Shown here piece after piece: positions 19,381 through 27,941 of a DNA stretch of 64,000 bases (position 1 is its first letter; every line of letters begins with the position of its first letter). A program made the position numbers and the translations under genes. This DNA is from Roseivirga pacifica. Its GTDB lineage: Bacteria; Bacteroidota; Bacteroidia; Cytophagales; Cyclobacteriaceae. The DNA lies in NCBI RefSeq assembly GCF_900111145.1, contig NZ_FOIR01000001.1, positions 1,123,501 through 1,187,500 of the forward strand, in the 5' to 3' direction. Under the pieces are notes generated by a model. The model was not told the origin of the DNA, did no database searches, and was given only the letters and a program-made list of their open reading frames with translations.

Positions 19381-19388
19381 TATTTTTG
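19381..19388 (+). promoter_or_regulatory. -7 box of the hflX promoter
   Basis: TATTTTTG matches TAnnTTTG and ends 12 bases before the ATG at 19401. An in-frame TTG (19386) overlaps this box, so it cannot be the start of translation. No clear -33 element at the right spacing. Confidence 0.5.
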
Positions 19389-19400
19389 CAGCTGAAATTT

Positions 19401-20597
19401 ATGGGAGGTTATCTAACATACGAAACTGAAGCGGAAACCGCAGTAATGGTGGCGCTTATCAACAAGGAGCAACCTGAAGAAAAGGTTGTAGAATACCTTG
19501 ATGAACTGGCTTTTTTGGCCAAAACTCTAGGGCTTGACGTTGTGAAGTCTTTTACACAGCGTTTAGATAAGCCCGATGTTCGCTCTTTTGTGGGGAGCGG
19601 AAAACTTGAGGAGATTCAAACATACATAAAGGCAGAAGACATTAAAGTGATCATTTTTGATGATGACTTGTCGCCTTCGCAGCTTCGCAACTTGGAGCGG
19701 GATCTTAAAGTGAAAATCTACGATAGGTCACTGCTGATTCTGGATATCTTTTTAGAGCGTGCACAAACTGCACAGGCCAAAACGCAAGTAGAACTGGCCC
19801 GATCGAGTTATCTGTTGCCACGCCTTACCCGCATGTGGACGCACCTTGAAAGACAGCGAGGAGGAACCGGAACCCGTGGTGGTGCTGGTGAGAAGGAAAT
19901 TGAGACGGATAGGCGTATGATCCGGAACCAAATTACGGTGCTTAAAAAGAAGCTGGAGAAGATTGAAAAGCAAAATGAGGTGCAGCGCAAGTCGCGCCAA
20001 AGTGTGGTAAGGGTAGCCTTGGTAGGTTATACCAACGTGGGTAAGTCTACACTTATGCGCTTGCTTACTAAAGCCGATGTGCTGGCCGAAGACAAACTTT
20101 TTGCCACTGTAGATGCTACTGTTAGAAAGGTTGTTTTAGACCGAATTCCATTCCTGCTTTCAGACACAGTTGGGTTTATTCGCAAGTTGCCTACGCACCT
20201 CATTGAGTCGTTTAAGTCAACCCTGGCAGAGGTGCTTGAAGCGGATGTACTTTTGCACGTAATCGATGTTTCGCATCCTTATTTTCAGGATCAGATGGAA
20301 ACGGTAAACCAAACGCTGATTGAAATTGGGGCGACCAACAAACCAACCATTTTGGTATTCAACAAGATCGATCAGTTTAAGCAGTTAGATGAAGAGCTGC
20401 TTGAAGAGATGGACAACCCGCCACCGACCATCGATGACCTTAAGCGCACGTACATGAACAAGGCTGAAAACGATGCTGTTTTCATTTCCGCTACGGAAAA
20501 GCAGAACATGGACGAGTTTCGCGAGGTGCTAATGGAAAAAGTGAAAAAGCGTCATTTTCAGATTTTCCCGAACTATTTAAAGGATAGTTACTATTAA
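19401..20597 (+). CDS. hflX: HflX-family ribosome-associated GTPase
   Basis: HflX binds the large ribosomal subunit and rescues stalled or heat-damaged ribosomes. 398 residues from the ATG at 19401. The N-terminal HflX domain includes the glycine motif VGSGKLEEI and the long helical linker with the GGTGTRGGAGE loop. The G domain starts near residue 204 with VALVGYTNVGKST (G1), then DTVGFI (G3) and NKID (G4). The C-terminus is short. The gene stands alone, divergent from rfbC, and a weak hairpin follows it. Confidence 0.95.
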   Translation: MGGYLTYETEAETAVMVALINKEQPEEKVVEYLDELAFLAKTLGLDVVKSFTQRLDKPDVRSFVGSGKLEEIQTYIKAEDIKVIIFDDDLSPSQLRNLERDLKVKIYDRSLLILDIFLERAQTAQAKTQVELARSSYLLPRLTRMWTHLERQRGGTGTRGGAGEKEIETDRRMIRNQITVLKKKLEKIEKQNEVQRKSRQSVVRVALVGYTNVGKSTLMRLLTKADVLAEDKLFATVDATVRKVVLDRIPFLLSDTVGFIRKLPTHLIESFKSTLAEVLEADVLLHVIDVSHPYFQDQMETVNQTLIEIGATNKPTILVFNKIDQFKQLDEELLEEMDNPPPTIDDLKRTYMNKAENDAVFISATEKQNMDEFREVLMEKVKKRHFQIFPNYLKDSYY

Positions 20598-20609
20598 CAA
20601 GAAGGTAGA

Positions 20610-20639
20610 AGGTGGTTAACGAATCTGTTTTAACCACTT
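20610..20639 (+). terminator. Possible terminator after hflX
   Basis: GTGGTTAA (20612-20619) pairs perfectly with TTAACCAC (20630-20637), extendable by a wobble and an A-T pair, with a 10-base loop. The following sequence is only moderately T-rich. Confidence 0.4.
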
Positions 20640-20712
20640 CAATTTCTTTATCAATGCTTTGGATTTTGTTTTTTGAATCATGAAAATTGAAATCCAGCTT
20701 GGCCAGCAGTTT

Positions 20713-20728
20713 TCCCGAGGCATCGGGA
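20713..20728. repeat. Short palindromic repeat TCCCGAGGCATCGGGA
   Basis: A small hairpin (TCCCGA / TCGGGA, 4-base loop) just upstream of the tRNA gene. A near-identical 16-base hairpin, TCCCGAGCATTCGGGA, occurs at 58601-58616. Probably a dispersed genomic palindrome; too few copies here to be sure. Confidence 0.45.
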
Positions 20729-20750
20729 GGATAGCATAGGCTAGATTCTT

Positions 20751-20822
20751 GGCCCTGTAGTTCAATGGATAGAATAGAAGTTTCCTAAACTTTAGATCTA
20801 GGTTCGATTCCTAGCGGGGCTA
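20751..20822 (+). tRNA. tRNA-Arg (anticodon CCT)
   Basis: A full cloverleaf can be drawn: acceptor arms 20751-20757 and 20815-20821 (pair 1-72 is a G-T wobble and there is one more G-T), D arm GTTC/GAAT, anticodon arm GAAGT/ACTTT with loop TTCCTAA and anticodon CCT at 20784-20786, T arm CTAGG/CCTAG with loop TTCGATT. The discriminator is A and the CCA end is not encoded. It decodes AGG. Confidence 0.92.
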
Positions 20823-20854
20823 CTTTTTAATCCAATTCAAAAAACTTTTCATAC

Positions 20855-20862
20855 TATATTTG
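20855..20862 (+). promoter_or_regulatory. -7 box of the LacI-type regulator gene
   Basis: TATATTTG matches TAnnTTTG and lies 26 bases before the start codon. Its last three bases overlap the palindrome at 20860-20873, so a protein bound there would block RNA polymerase. Confidence 0.5.
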
Positions 20863-20886
20863 AGTATACTCAAGTTTGAGTACTCA
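20860..20886. promoter_or_regulatory. Two palindromes at the LacI-type regulator promoter, probable auto-operator
   Basis: TTGAGTATACTCAA (20860-20873) is a perfect 14-base palindrome, and TGAGTACTCA (20877-20886) is a perfect 10-base palindrome ending two bases before the ATG. Both share the half-site TGAGTA. Position over the -7 box and the leader suggests autoregulation by the adjacent LacI-family protein. The centre is TA or T-A rather than the CG seen in most LacI-family operators. Confidence 0.55.
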
Positions 20887-20888
20887 CT

Positions 20889-21908
20889 ATGGATGCTAGA
20901 AAAAAGGATTCGGGGCGCAGGCCACCTACTATGAAGGATATTGCCGATGAGTTAGGCATCTCTGCCTCTACGGTGTCTCGTATTTTGAGTGGTAAAATTG
21001 GAGCTCGAAAAGGTGAGTTAGTTACCAAAGTAAAGGATGCTGCCAAGCGCCTGAACTTCCAGACAAACTCGGTGGCTCGTTCGCTGCGTACTAGCAAAAC
21101 TCAGCTTATTGGTATTATTGTGCCCAATATTGGTGATGACTACTTTGCCCGCGTACTTGCCGGTATCGAAGAAGTGGCCAATGGCCATGGCTACAACCTG
21201 ATCATTTGCCAATCGAATGAATCGGTTGAAAAGGAGAGGCAGCTTATTCAGACACTTTCGGCTATTAATGTGGAGGGCATCCTCATTTCTCCTTCGGCAC
21301 AAACCACCGATATGGACTATCTGGAAAGGGCGGAGGCCAATGGAATTGAGGTGGTGATTTTCGACAGGGTATTTAGTCATACCAAGTTTGCTAATATCGG
21401 CTATCAAGATTTTCACGATGCTTTTGAACTGGGTACTTACCTGATTAAAACGGGTTGTGAGCGAATGCTTTATGTTGGCATTTCCGAAAGCTTGTTAAAT
21501 GATGGAGAAAGACTGCGAGGCTACAACAGGGCTTTGGAAAAAGAAGACTTGACACCATGCGATACCCTTTTTGTGCAAGACATTTTTAAAGCACAAGAAA
21601 GGCTGAAGCTGGGGCTTGCTGAATTACCTTACGACTGTATAGTTTGCTATAATGATATGGTGGCCGTAGAGGTACTCAACTTTTTAGAGGCTAAAGGCAA
21701 AAGGGTTCCTCAAGATATTTCCGTTTGTGGGTTCGATAACCGGGCTATTTGCGAATACACAACTCCTAAACTTACTAGTGTAGATCACTCCATGGGGAAA
21801 ATGGGCAAGTTAGCTGCTAAAGCGCTTTTCGATCGGCTGATAAAAGATGAGGAGGCTGGCTCGGTGCGTTTGGTGGGTAAATTAGTTGTGCGAGAGTCGA
21901 CCCGTTAA
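20889..21908 (+). CDS. LacI-family transcriptional regulator
   Basis: 339 residues. The N-terminal helix-turn-helix is TMKDIADELGISASTVSRIL (about 14-33), followed by the hinge region and a periplasmic-binding-protein-like effector domain (IGIIVPNIGDDYFARVLAGIE...). Sequence features such as CYNDMVAVEVL and SVCGFDNRAICEYTTPKLTS are typical of sugar-sensing LacI proteins. The ATG at 20889 directly follows two palindromes that probably serve as its own operator. It borders the galactan locus, so it may sense a galactan-derived sugar, but the CG-centred sites in that locus differ from its auto-operator. Confidence 0.92.
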   Translation: MDARKKDSGRRPPTMKDIADELGISASTVSRILSGKIGARKGELVTKVKDAAKRLNFQTNSVARSLRTSKTQLIGIIVPNIGDDYFARVLAGIEEVANGHGYNLIICQSNESVEKERQLIQTLSAINVEGILISPSAQTTDMDYLERAEANGIEVVIFDRVFSHTKFANIGYQDFHDAFELGTYLIKTGCERMLYVGISESLLNDGERLRGYNRALEKEDLTPCDTLFVQDIFKAQERLKLGLAELPYDCIVCYNDMVAVEVLNFLEAKGKRVPQDISVCGFDNRAICEYTTPKLTSVDHSMGKMGKLAAKALFDRLIKDEEAGSVRLVGKLVVRESTR

Positions 21909-21942
21909 AGTCAACCCCCGCACAACATTAGAAATGGAGGTC

Positions 21943-24546
21943 TTATTGCTGCAAACTCAATCGGATTATTCCAACCCCGTGTGCTTGCTCTAGCTCATTT
22001 GTTTCAAGCCCAGGACCAATAGAAAACTGCACGCTTTCTATTCGCTCAATATCGAACGGAGCGGCAATATTGTGCTCCAAAAAGTAAGGCAAAAAGCTTG
22101 GGTAAGGCCTTGGCATAGTAACCGTTTTTACAGGCTTTAGGTCTGCCAAACTAAGTTCATATGCTTTCAACTCAGGTGTTAGGTTTATAGTGACTCCATA
22201 AGCTGCACCATCATCAAGCACAAAAGCAACCTGAAGTTTGTCGTTTTTATTGTTGAGCGAACGCCCCTCAAAAACAAGCTTCTTCATCTGCTTCAAATCG
22301 CTGGTTCTTCCTGCAATATCATCAAGAATGTAAGTCTTAAACGAGAAATCGTAAACCGGTGCTGCATTCAGGTTTTCATTGTCTGGGGTGAATAGTTTCT
22401 CTAGGTTCATTTGGTATTCGGAGGCCCTATTGCCTGCTGGCACCATTTTGAAACCGCGCGCCCACTTGCTGGTCACCATATCGGCTACATCCTCTACAGC
22501 TTCAAAAAGATAAATTGGTTGTGATGGACTTTTTATGGCCACGGAATATGGCTCGTTGTTATAAAAGTCCCATTCGCTCGGCAGACCTTCGTTTCCGGCA
22601 GGGTAGGTCACGTGCTTGTTGTCTGCATATTTTATGCTAATAAAGTAGTTAAAACTATCGCCATTGATTTTATCAGCTGGGACAGTTGTGGAATAGGTAT
22701 AACCATCCTTTTCCATGTCTATGGTTTCGCCTCTCCAGCCAGAGGTAATCAGCTGAACAGCTTCTGGTGTTTTAGGCCCAACAAACTGAACACTGATGGT
22801 TAAATCCTCATTACTGCCAATTTGCTTTTGCGGCTCATGTTTAAACCATGCTTTTTCCACGGTTGTTGCTGGCGCATAGAAGTCGCTCAACCTGTTTGTT
22901 CCAAAAGCATCACCACGGTTCCATTGTGCTGTGTTGCCTTCTGCTGATAACATGTATGTGCCTGGACGAATGTCAAACGAGGTGCCGTTTGCTTTAGCAG
23001 TATAAGTGTTTCCATCGTTTATCGCTTCAATAGAAAAATCACTTCCTAATTCGTTGAGCCCAATTTGCATGTTATGTGTGGCCCAGTTTATTACTGCTAC
23101 GGTTTTCTTAGGGCTATTTCTACCGAAAGGATTGTCTACCCAAATAGCGTCTGGCATTACTTCCAATCTCCATAAACCATTGGCAATTTTATCTAGAAAA
23201 TAAGCTCCTTGCCCATCGTATGTTACTATTGGGCTGTTTCCGTAGCCGGCCACTTTGGTCAAGGCTGCTTCGTTTTTAGGTGCTGTTTGGGTATTGTTGG
23301 TGTAGAAGAATTTGTCGTTAGCATTGTAAATGGCTAAATCTTCTTTGTAGTCAACTTTAAAGTCGCCAAACGATGTGTTCGCTGGGTAAGCATCGAAGCT
23401 GCTGTAACGTGGTATTTGGTGAAAAACCTCTCCCGTAATCATTAAGCTAATGGCTTTTTGTGGGGTGTAATTGAGGTTCATAAAGTGCGTATTATACTCC
23501 GTATTATATGGGGCAATAAATGTAGGGTCGTAGGCAAACTGTGTACCTATTTGAATGCCGGCCGCTCTAAAACTACGGGCCATGGCTGGGTAAATGTACG
23601 ATCGGCCTACATCGGCTGCATCAAATTCATAAACCAACTTGGCACCTTTGTTCGCCAAAATATCCTTGTCGAATGGAATGTCGTAATCGTTTACATTAGG
23701 CAGTAAATTGCCCGGAATCTCCTTTTGATAAGTCAATCCGGTTGGGTACCACTGAAACGTTCCACCATTTATTCCTGCTTCAAAGTAATCGTTTACAAAG
23801 TGAACACCGTGGCTAATGTTGTAGAAAATGGGCTTTTTGGTACCAGTGCTTTTCATGGCGTCAACCATGCCTTTAACAAATCGAGTTACCTCACTGCCTT
23901 CTCCGCGGTGGTGAGGTTCATTACTCACTTCAAACGCAATTAGGTTTGGCTCGTTTTTGTAGGCCACGCCCGTATATGGGTTTACATGGTTCAAAAACTG
24001 CTTTAAGTAGTTTTGCCCCGCTGCTTCAGCACCTGGCTCCGAAAGGCTATTGCCTTTGCCATACTTATGGCTAAAACCTGGTGTTTCGGTGTCTGGTTCT
24101 GGCCAGCCATTGCCCCAATATGCAATTGGAGTGATTACATAGTTAATATTGTGTTCGTTCAATTTAGAAAGTAGGTAATCGAATGCATCCAGGTGCTCGT
24201 TGGTAAGCAGGTTGCCCAGAGTGTCACTGATTTCCGTGTCCCAAACGTGAATACGGTACAAGTCGAAGCCTAGGCGCGTGAAATGATAGATGTCGTTATC
24301 AATGGCCTGTTTTACATCTACGCCAAGTCTTTTGGCCGAGCGGTAAGCGTGGGCAAAAGGGGCGCTGTAGTTTACCCCAAATCCTTTTACTTCTTCTTTG
24401 TTGTGCCCCCAACGCATTACGCCTTTCTTGTCTACATACACATCTTTTTTCTGTGCACTTAGGCTGTTAGGCACTAGGGCGAATGCAAGGCAAACCATTA
24501 TAAGGCTTGCAACATAAGTGAGTTCTCTTCTTCGCATGTTATACAT
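21943..24546 (-). CDS. Secreted clan GH-A glycoside hydrolase (GH5-like) with C-terminal beta-sandwich region
   Basis: 867 residues; an alternative ATG three codons later (24537) gives the same signal peptide (RRRELTYVASLIMVCLAFAL...SLSA). Residues 35-470 form a GH5-like (beta/alpha)8 barrel: the acid/base Glu210 lies in FEVSNEPHH and the likely nucleophile Glu307 in KLVYEFDA. Aromatic residues typical of a glycan cleft (WGNGWPEP, FQWYPTG) are present. Residues 570-867 look like carbohydrate-binding or jelly-roll modules. It is divergent from susC with a 400-base shared control region. The specificity is unknown; it is not part of the minimal GH53/GH2 galactan system. Confidence 0.8.
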   Translation of the reverse strand: MYNMRRRELTYVASLIMVCLAFALVPNSLSAQKKDVYVDKKGVMRWGHNKEEVKGFGVNYSAPFAHAYRSAKRLGVDVKQAIDNDIYHFTRLGFDLYRIHVWDTEISDTLGNLLTNEHLDAFDYLLSKLNEHNINYVITPIAYWGNGWPEPDTETPGFSHKYGKGNSLSEPGAEAAGQNYLKQFLNHVNPYTGVAYKNEPNLIAFEVSNEPHHRGEGSEVTRFVKGMVDAMKSTGTKKPIFYNISHGVHFVNDYFEAGINGGTFQWYPTGLTYQKEIPGNLLPNVNDYDIPFDKDILANKGAKLVYEFDAADVGRSYIYPAMARSFRAAGIQIGTQFAYDPTFIAPYNTEYNTHFMNLNYTPQKAISLMITGEVFHQIPRYSSFDAYPANTSFGDFKVDYKEDLAIYNANDKFFYTNNTQTAPKNEAALTKVAGYGNSPIVTYDGQGAYFLDKIANGLWRLEVMPDAIWVDNPFGRNSPKKTVAVINWATHNMQIGLNELGSDFSIEAINDGNTYTAKANGTSFDIRPGTYMLSAEGNTAQWNRGDAFGTNRLSDFYAPATTVEKAWFKHEPQKQIGSNEDLTISVQFVGPKTPEAVQLITSGWRGETIDMEKDGYTYSTTVPADKINGDSFNYFISIKYADNKHVTYPAGNEGLPSEWDFYNNEPYSVAIKSPSQPIYLFEAVEDVADMVTSKWARGFKMVPAGNRASEYQMNLEKLFTPDNENLNAAPVYDFSFKTYILDDIAGRTSDLKQMKKLVFEGRSLNNKNDKLQVAFVLDDGAAYGVTINLTPELKAYELSLADLKPVKTVTMPRPYPSFLPYFLEHNIAAPFDIERIESVQFSIGPGLETNELEQAHGVGIIRLSLQQ

Positions 24547-24625
24547 TTTAGTACGAAATAATTATTGGTGAATGCGCCTAATTCCATCAAAAATGGTGAT
24601 TAAAATCCACTTGGGAGAAAGGTTT

Positions 24626-24635
24626 CAAGCGTTTG
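24626..24635. promoter_or_regulatory. Candidate operator CAAGCGTTTG
   Basis: Matches CAAnCGnTTG, a CG-centred symmetrical pattern typical of LacI-family operators. It lies about 80 bases before the start of the GH5-like gene. Confidence 0.45.
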
Positions 24636-24792
24636 CATACACCATTGATAATATTTTTATGGTTTTCTGAATTGATTTACTTACTTTTATAAACGTAAAA
24701 AGTACATTTAATAATTTCAAGGTTTGAAAGCCTAACGGTCGTATTATTTTATGAGTGCTAAAAACAGCCTCATTTTTTAATGTGGCCATGTT

Positions 24793-24802
24793 CAAACGAT
24801 TT
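24793..24802. promoter_or_regulatory. Candidate operator CAAACGATTT
   Basis: Matches CAAnCGnTTG with one mismatch, in the middle of the divergent control region. Confidence 0.35.
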
Positions 24803-24870
24803 CCACGATTCAGCGCGAATTCCACTTTTAAATGAGTTTTTCTCATAGAAATCGCCCTTCTGAAGCGTAA

Positions 24871-24880
24871 CAAACGATTG
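24871..24880. promoter_or_regulatory. Candidate operator CAAACGATTG
   Basis: Exact match to CAAnCGnTTG, 65 bases before the susC ATG and next to a possible -7 box, where a bound repressor would interfere with transcription. Confidence 0.45.
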
Positions 24881-24944
24881 CATTTGAAACGGGCATTAAA
24901 CAACTGAAATTAGTAGCATAATGAATCCATAATGAGTGATAACT

Positions 24945-27923
24945 ATGATGAGAACTAAACTAACTATGGGCACTAAATCGCTCTGCTCGTGGCTTTGTTC
25001 TTTGCTGCTATTAATGGCGGTAAGTACAGAGGCATTTGGTCAAACCATGACCGTGAGAGGAGTGGTAAGTGCTGCATCAGATGGTGGTACACTACCCGGT
25101 GTTACGGTTTCCGTAAAAAACACCACACGGGGTACGTTTACCAACGCAGAGGGGCGCTATGAACTTAGCGTGAACGCAGGCGATGTGCTGGTTTTCTCTT
25201 TTGTAGGTTTTGAAACCTTAGAGAAAACGGTAGCCACAGGAACCTTGGATGTAGTAATGGCCGAAACTGCACAAGCCTTGGGCGATGTGGTGGTAATTGG
25301 TTATGGTACTACTAATATTAAGGATGCAACCGGATCGATGGAAGCAATTTCTGAGGAAGATTTTAACAAGGGTAACATTGTTACGCCAGAAAGTCTTTTG
25401 AATGGCCGTGTGGCCGGTTTGACCATTAATCAAGGCGGTGAGCCAGGTGCAGGGTCAACTATTAGAATTAGAGGAGGTGCTTCGCTAAATGCTTCGAACG
25501 ATCCTTTGATTATTATTAATGGCTTGCCAATTGAGAATACTTCAGTAGGTGGGTCTCGTTCTGTTTTGAGTTCTTTGAACCCAAATGAGATTGAGTCTTT
25601 TACTGTATTGAAAGATGCTTCGGCTACCGCTATTTATGGTTCTAGAGCATCTAACGGGGTAATTATTATTACTACTAAAGAGGCTCAAGACCAGCTAAAT
25701 ATTACGCTTGGTATGCAAACGAATGTAAGCCAATTGGCTAATAAGTTTGATGTATTTAGTGCCGATGAGTACCGTGAATTAATTAACGAAAGAAGACCTG
25801 ACTTAGTAGGTGATCTTGGCGATGCTAACACAGATTGGCAAGAAGAGATTTACAGAACAGGTGTTTCGACCAACTTCAACCTTTCTGCCGAAGGTTCTTT
25901 GTTCGGAAAAGTGCCGACTAGAATTGGCTTGAACAGAACCGACCAAGAAGGTATTCGTCTTACTTCGGAGTTTGAAAGAAGTGCAGCAACTTTAAACATG
26001 CGTCCGTCTTTCTTTGACGATGCCCTTAAAGTTAGCGTGAACGTAAACTACTCACTTGAGAAGAACCGCTTTGCTAGTGGTCAAGAAGGTAATGCGATCA
26101 CTTTCGACCCGACACAGCCAGTTTACGATGAGGAATCTCCTTTTGGTGGATACTTCCAGTACTATCAGGATAACAACGATGGTGTTTGGGATGTAAACGA
26201 TTTAACTCCGTTTGCGGCTTGGAACCCAGTAGCCAACCTTATGCAAACTGAAAACAGAAGTACTGTTAACAGAGTGTTTGGTAACATTAAATTGGACTAC
26301 ACGCTACCTTTCTTCCCAGAACTTACTGCTACAGTTAACTTGGGTTACGATGAGCAGAGTGGCGAAGGCTTTAGCAGAACCTCTAACGAAAGTCCAGTTA
26401 CTCAGCCACCAGATCAGTTATTCTTGGGGTCATCTTCAGAATATACCAGCTACAGAGTAAACAGATTGTTTGATGGTTACTTGCGCTATGCAAAAGAGCT
26501 TACAAGGTTTAATGTAGAAGGTACTGTTGGTTACTCTTTCCAGAAGTTTAAAGATGACAACTGGAGTTCTGGTGAACTATTGAACGACCAAGAAGACTCT
26601 GAGCCAGTTTATAACGTTTCTCCAGATCTTGTATTGATTGGTTTATTCGGTAGAGCAAACCTTTCAATGGATAACAAGTACTTCTTAACGCTTTCTTACA
26701 GAGCTGATGGTACTTCTCGTTTTGCTGAAGATAATAGATGGGGTTACTTCCCTGCAGCGGCAGTTTCTTGGAAAATTAATGAGGATTTATTCCCAGACTC
26801 TGACGTATTCTCTACCATGAAGATAAGAGCTGGTTGGGGTATCACAGGTCAGCAGGATATTGGTGATAGAGACATTTATTTACCAAGATATTCAATTGGT
26901 TTACCAACCTCTCAATACCAGTTCGGTAACCAAGTGTTGCAAGTTGGTGTGCCAATTTTCCGTAACGATGTAATTAAGTGGGAAGAAACAATGACCACCA
27001 ACATTGGTGTAGACTTTGGCTTGTTCAACGATCGTTTCTTTGGTTCGGTAGAATACTTCTATAAAGAGTCTAAAGATCTTTTGACTAACTCAGCAATTGC
27101 TGATGGTTCTAACTTTAGCAACGCAGGTATCCAAAACTTAGGAAACTTCACTACTCAAGGTGTTGAGTTCAGTATCAACGGTGATATTATCAGGTCTAAC
27201 GAAGGTTTTAACTGGAATGTAAATTACAATACCACTTTCATTACTCAAGAGATTACCAAGTTGGCCCTTGGTGCCGATATCTTAGCAGGTGGAATTGCAG
27301 GTGGTACAGGCGGTAATATTCAATTGCACAGAGTGGGTTATTCACCTTACATGTTCTACGTACACAAGCAAGTGTATGACGAAACAGGTATGCCAATTGA
27401 AGGTGCTTATGCCGACTTAAACGGTGATAACGTGATCAACGATGAGGATCGTTACTTGCACCGAAATGGTATTCCTGATGTAACAATGGGCTTCCTTTCT
27501 AACATGAACTATAAGAACTGGAATCTAAGCTTTAACCTAAGAGCTGCTTTAGGTCAGTACAACTACAACAACGTTAACTCTGTAAATGCGCAGTTGGCTA
27601 ACATTAAGTTGAACAATGTGTTGTCTAACATTCCGGTTTCTACTTTGGACTCTGAGTTTGAAATTACTGAGAACGTAATCACTTCAGACTACTACATTGA
27701 GGAGGCATCTTACCTTAAGTTGGACAACATTACTTTGGGCTACAACTTCACTAATCCGTGGTTCAAAGGTATGAAGGGAGCAAATCTTTCAGCGGGTGTT
27801 CAGAATGTGTTTGTTATTACAAACTACTCTGGCATTGACCCTGAGGTATTCAATAATGGTATTGATAACACCATTTACCCTAGAGCAAGAACTTACTTCT
27901 TAGCGCTGAAATTCAATTTCTAA
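24945..27923 (+). CDS. susC: SusC/RagA-family TonB-linked outer membrane transporter
   Basis: 992 residues from the ATG at 24945 (an in-frame GTG at 24936 is less likely). Imports glycan oligosaccharides across the outer membrane with TonB energy. After the signal peptide comes the carboxypeptidase D-regulatory-like domain (VRGVVSAASDGGTLPGVTV), then the plug with VVVIGYGTTNIKDATGS and LLNGRVAGLTINQ, then the 22-strand barrel ending ALKFNF with the terminal Phe. It is followed three codons later by the SusD partner. Neighbouring GH53 and GH2 genes point to beta-1,4-galactan oligosaccharides as cargo. Confidence 0.96.
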   Translation: MMRTKLTMGTKSLCSWLCSLLLLMAVSTEAFGQTMTVRGVVSAASDGGTLPGVTVSVKNTTRGTFTNAEGRYELSVNAGDVLVFSFVGFETLEKTVATGTLDVVMAETAQALGDVVVIGYGTTNIKDATGSMEAISEEDFNKGNIVTPESLLNGRVAGLTINQGGEPGAGSTIRIRGGASLNASNDPLIIINGLPIENTSVGGSRSVLSSLNPNEIESFTVLKDASATAIYGSRASNGVIIITTKEAQDQLNITLGMQTNVSQLANKFDVFSADEYRELINERRPDLVGDLGDANTDWQEEIYRTGVSTNFNLSAEGSLFGKVPTRIGLNRTDQEGIRLTSEFERSAATLNMRPSFFDDALKVSVNVNYSLEKNRFASGQEGNAITFDPTQPVYDEESPFGGYFQYYQDNNDGVWDVNDLTPFAAWNPVANLMQTENRSTVNRVFGNIKLDYTLPFFPELTATVNLGYDEQSGEGFSRTSNESPVTQPPDQLFLGSSSEYTSYRVNRLFDGYLRYAKELTRFNVEGTVGYSFQKFKDDNWSSGELLNDQEDSEPVYNVSPDLVLIGLFGRANLSMDNKYFLTLSYRADGTSRFAEDNRWGYFPAAAVSWKINEDLFPDSDVFSTMKIRAGWGITGQQDIGDRDIYLPRYSIGLPTSQYQFGNQVLQVGVPIFRNDVIKWEETMTTNIGVDFGLFNDRFFGSVEYFYKESKDLLTNSAIADGSNFSNAGIQNLGNFTTQGVEFSINGDIIRSNEGFNWNVNYNTTFITQEITKLALGADILAGGIAGGTGGNIQLHRVGYSPYMFYVHKQVYDETGMPIEGAYADLNGDNVINDEDRYLHRNGIPDVTMGFLSNMNYKNWNLSFNLRAALGQYNYNNVNSVNAQLANIKLNNVLSNIPVSTLDSEFEITENVITSDYYIEEASYLKLDNITLGYNFTNPWFKGMKGANLSAGVQNVFVITNYSGIDPEVFNNGIDNTIYPRARTYFLALKFNF

Positions 27924-27941
27924 TCTGTGATGAACTTAGAT

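Larger units (their letters stand above)
24547..24944. promoter_or_regulatory. Shared control region between the GH5-like gene and susC
   Basis: A 398-base gap without a gene between divergent transcripts. It contains three CG-centred sites, listed separately. I cannot place a clean TAnnTTTG box for either gene; TTGCATTTG (24879-24887), overlapping the third site, is the nearest candidate for susC. Confidence 0.6.
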
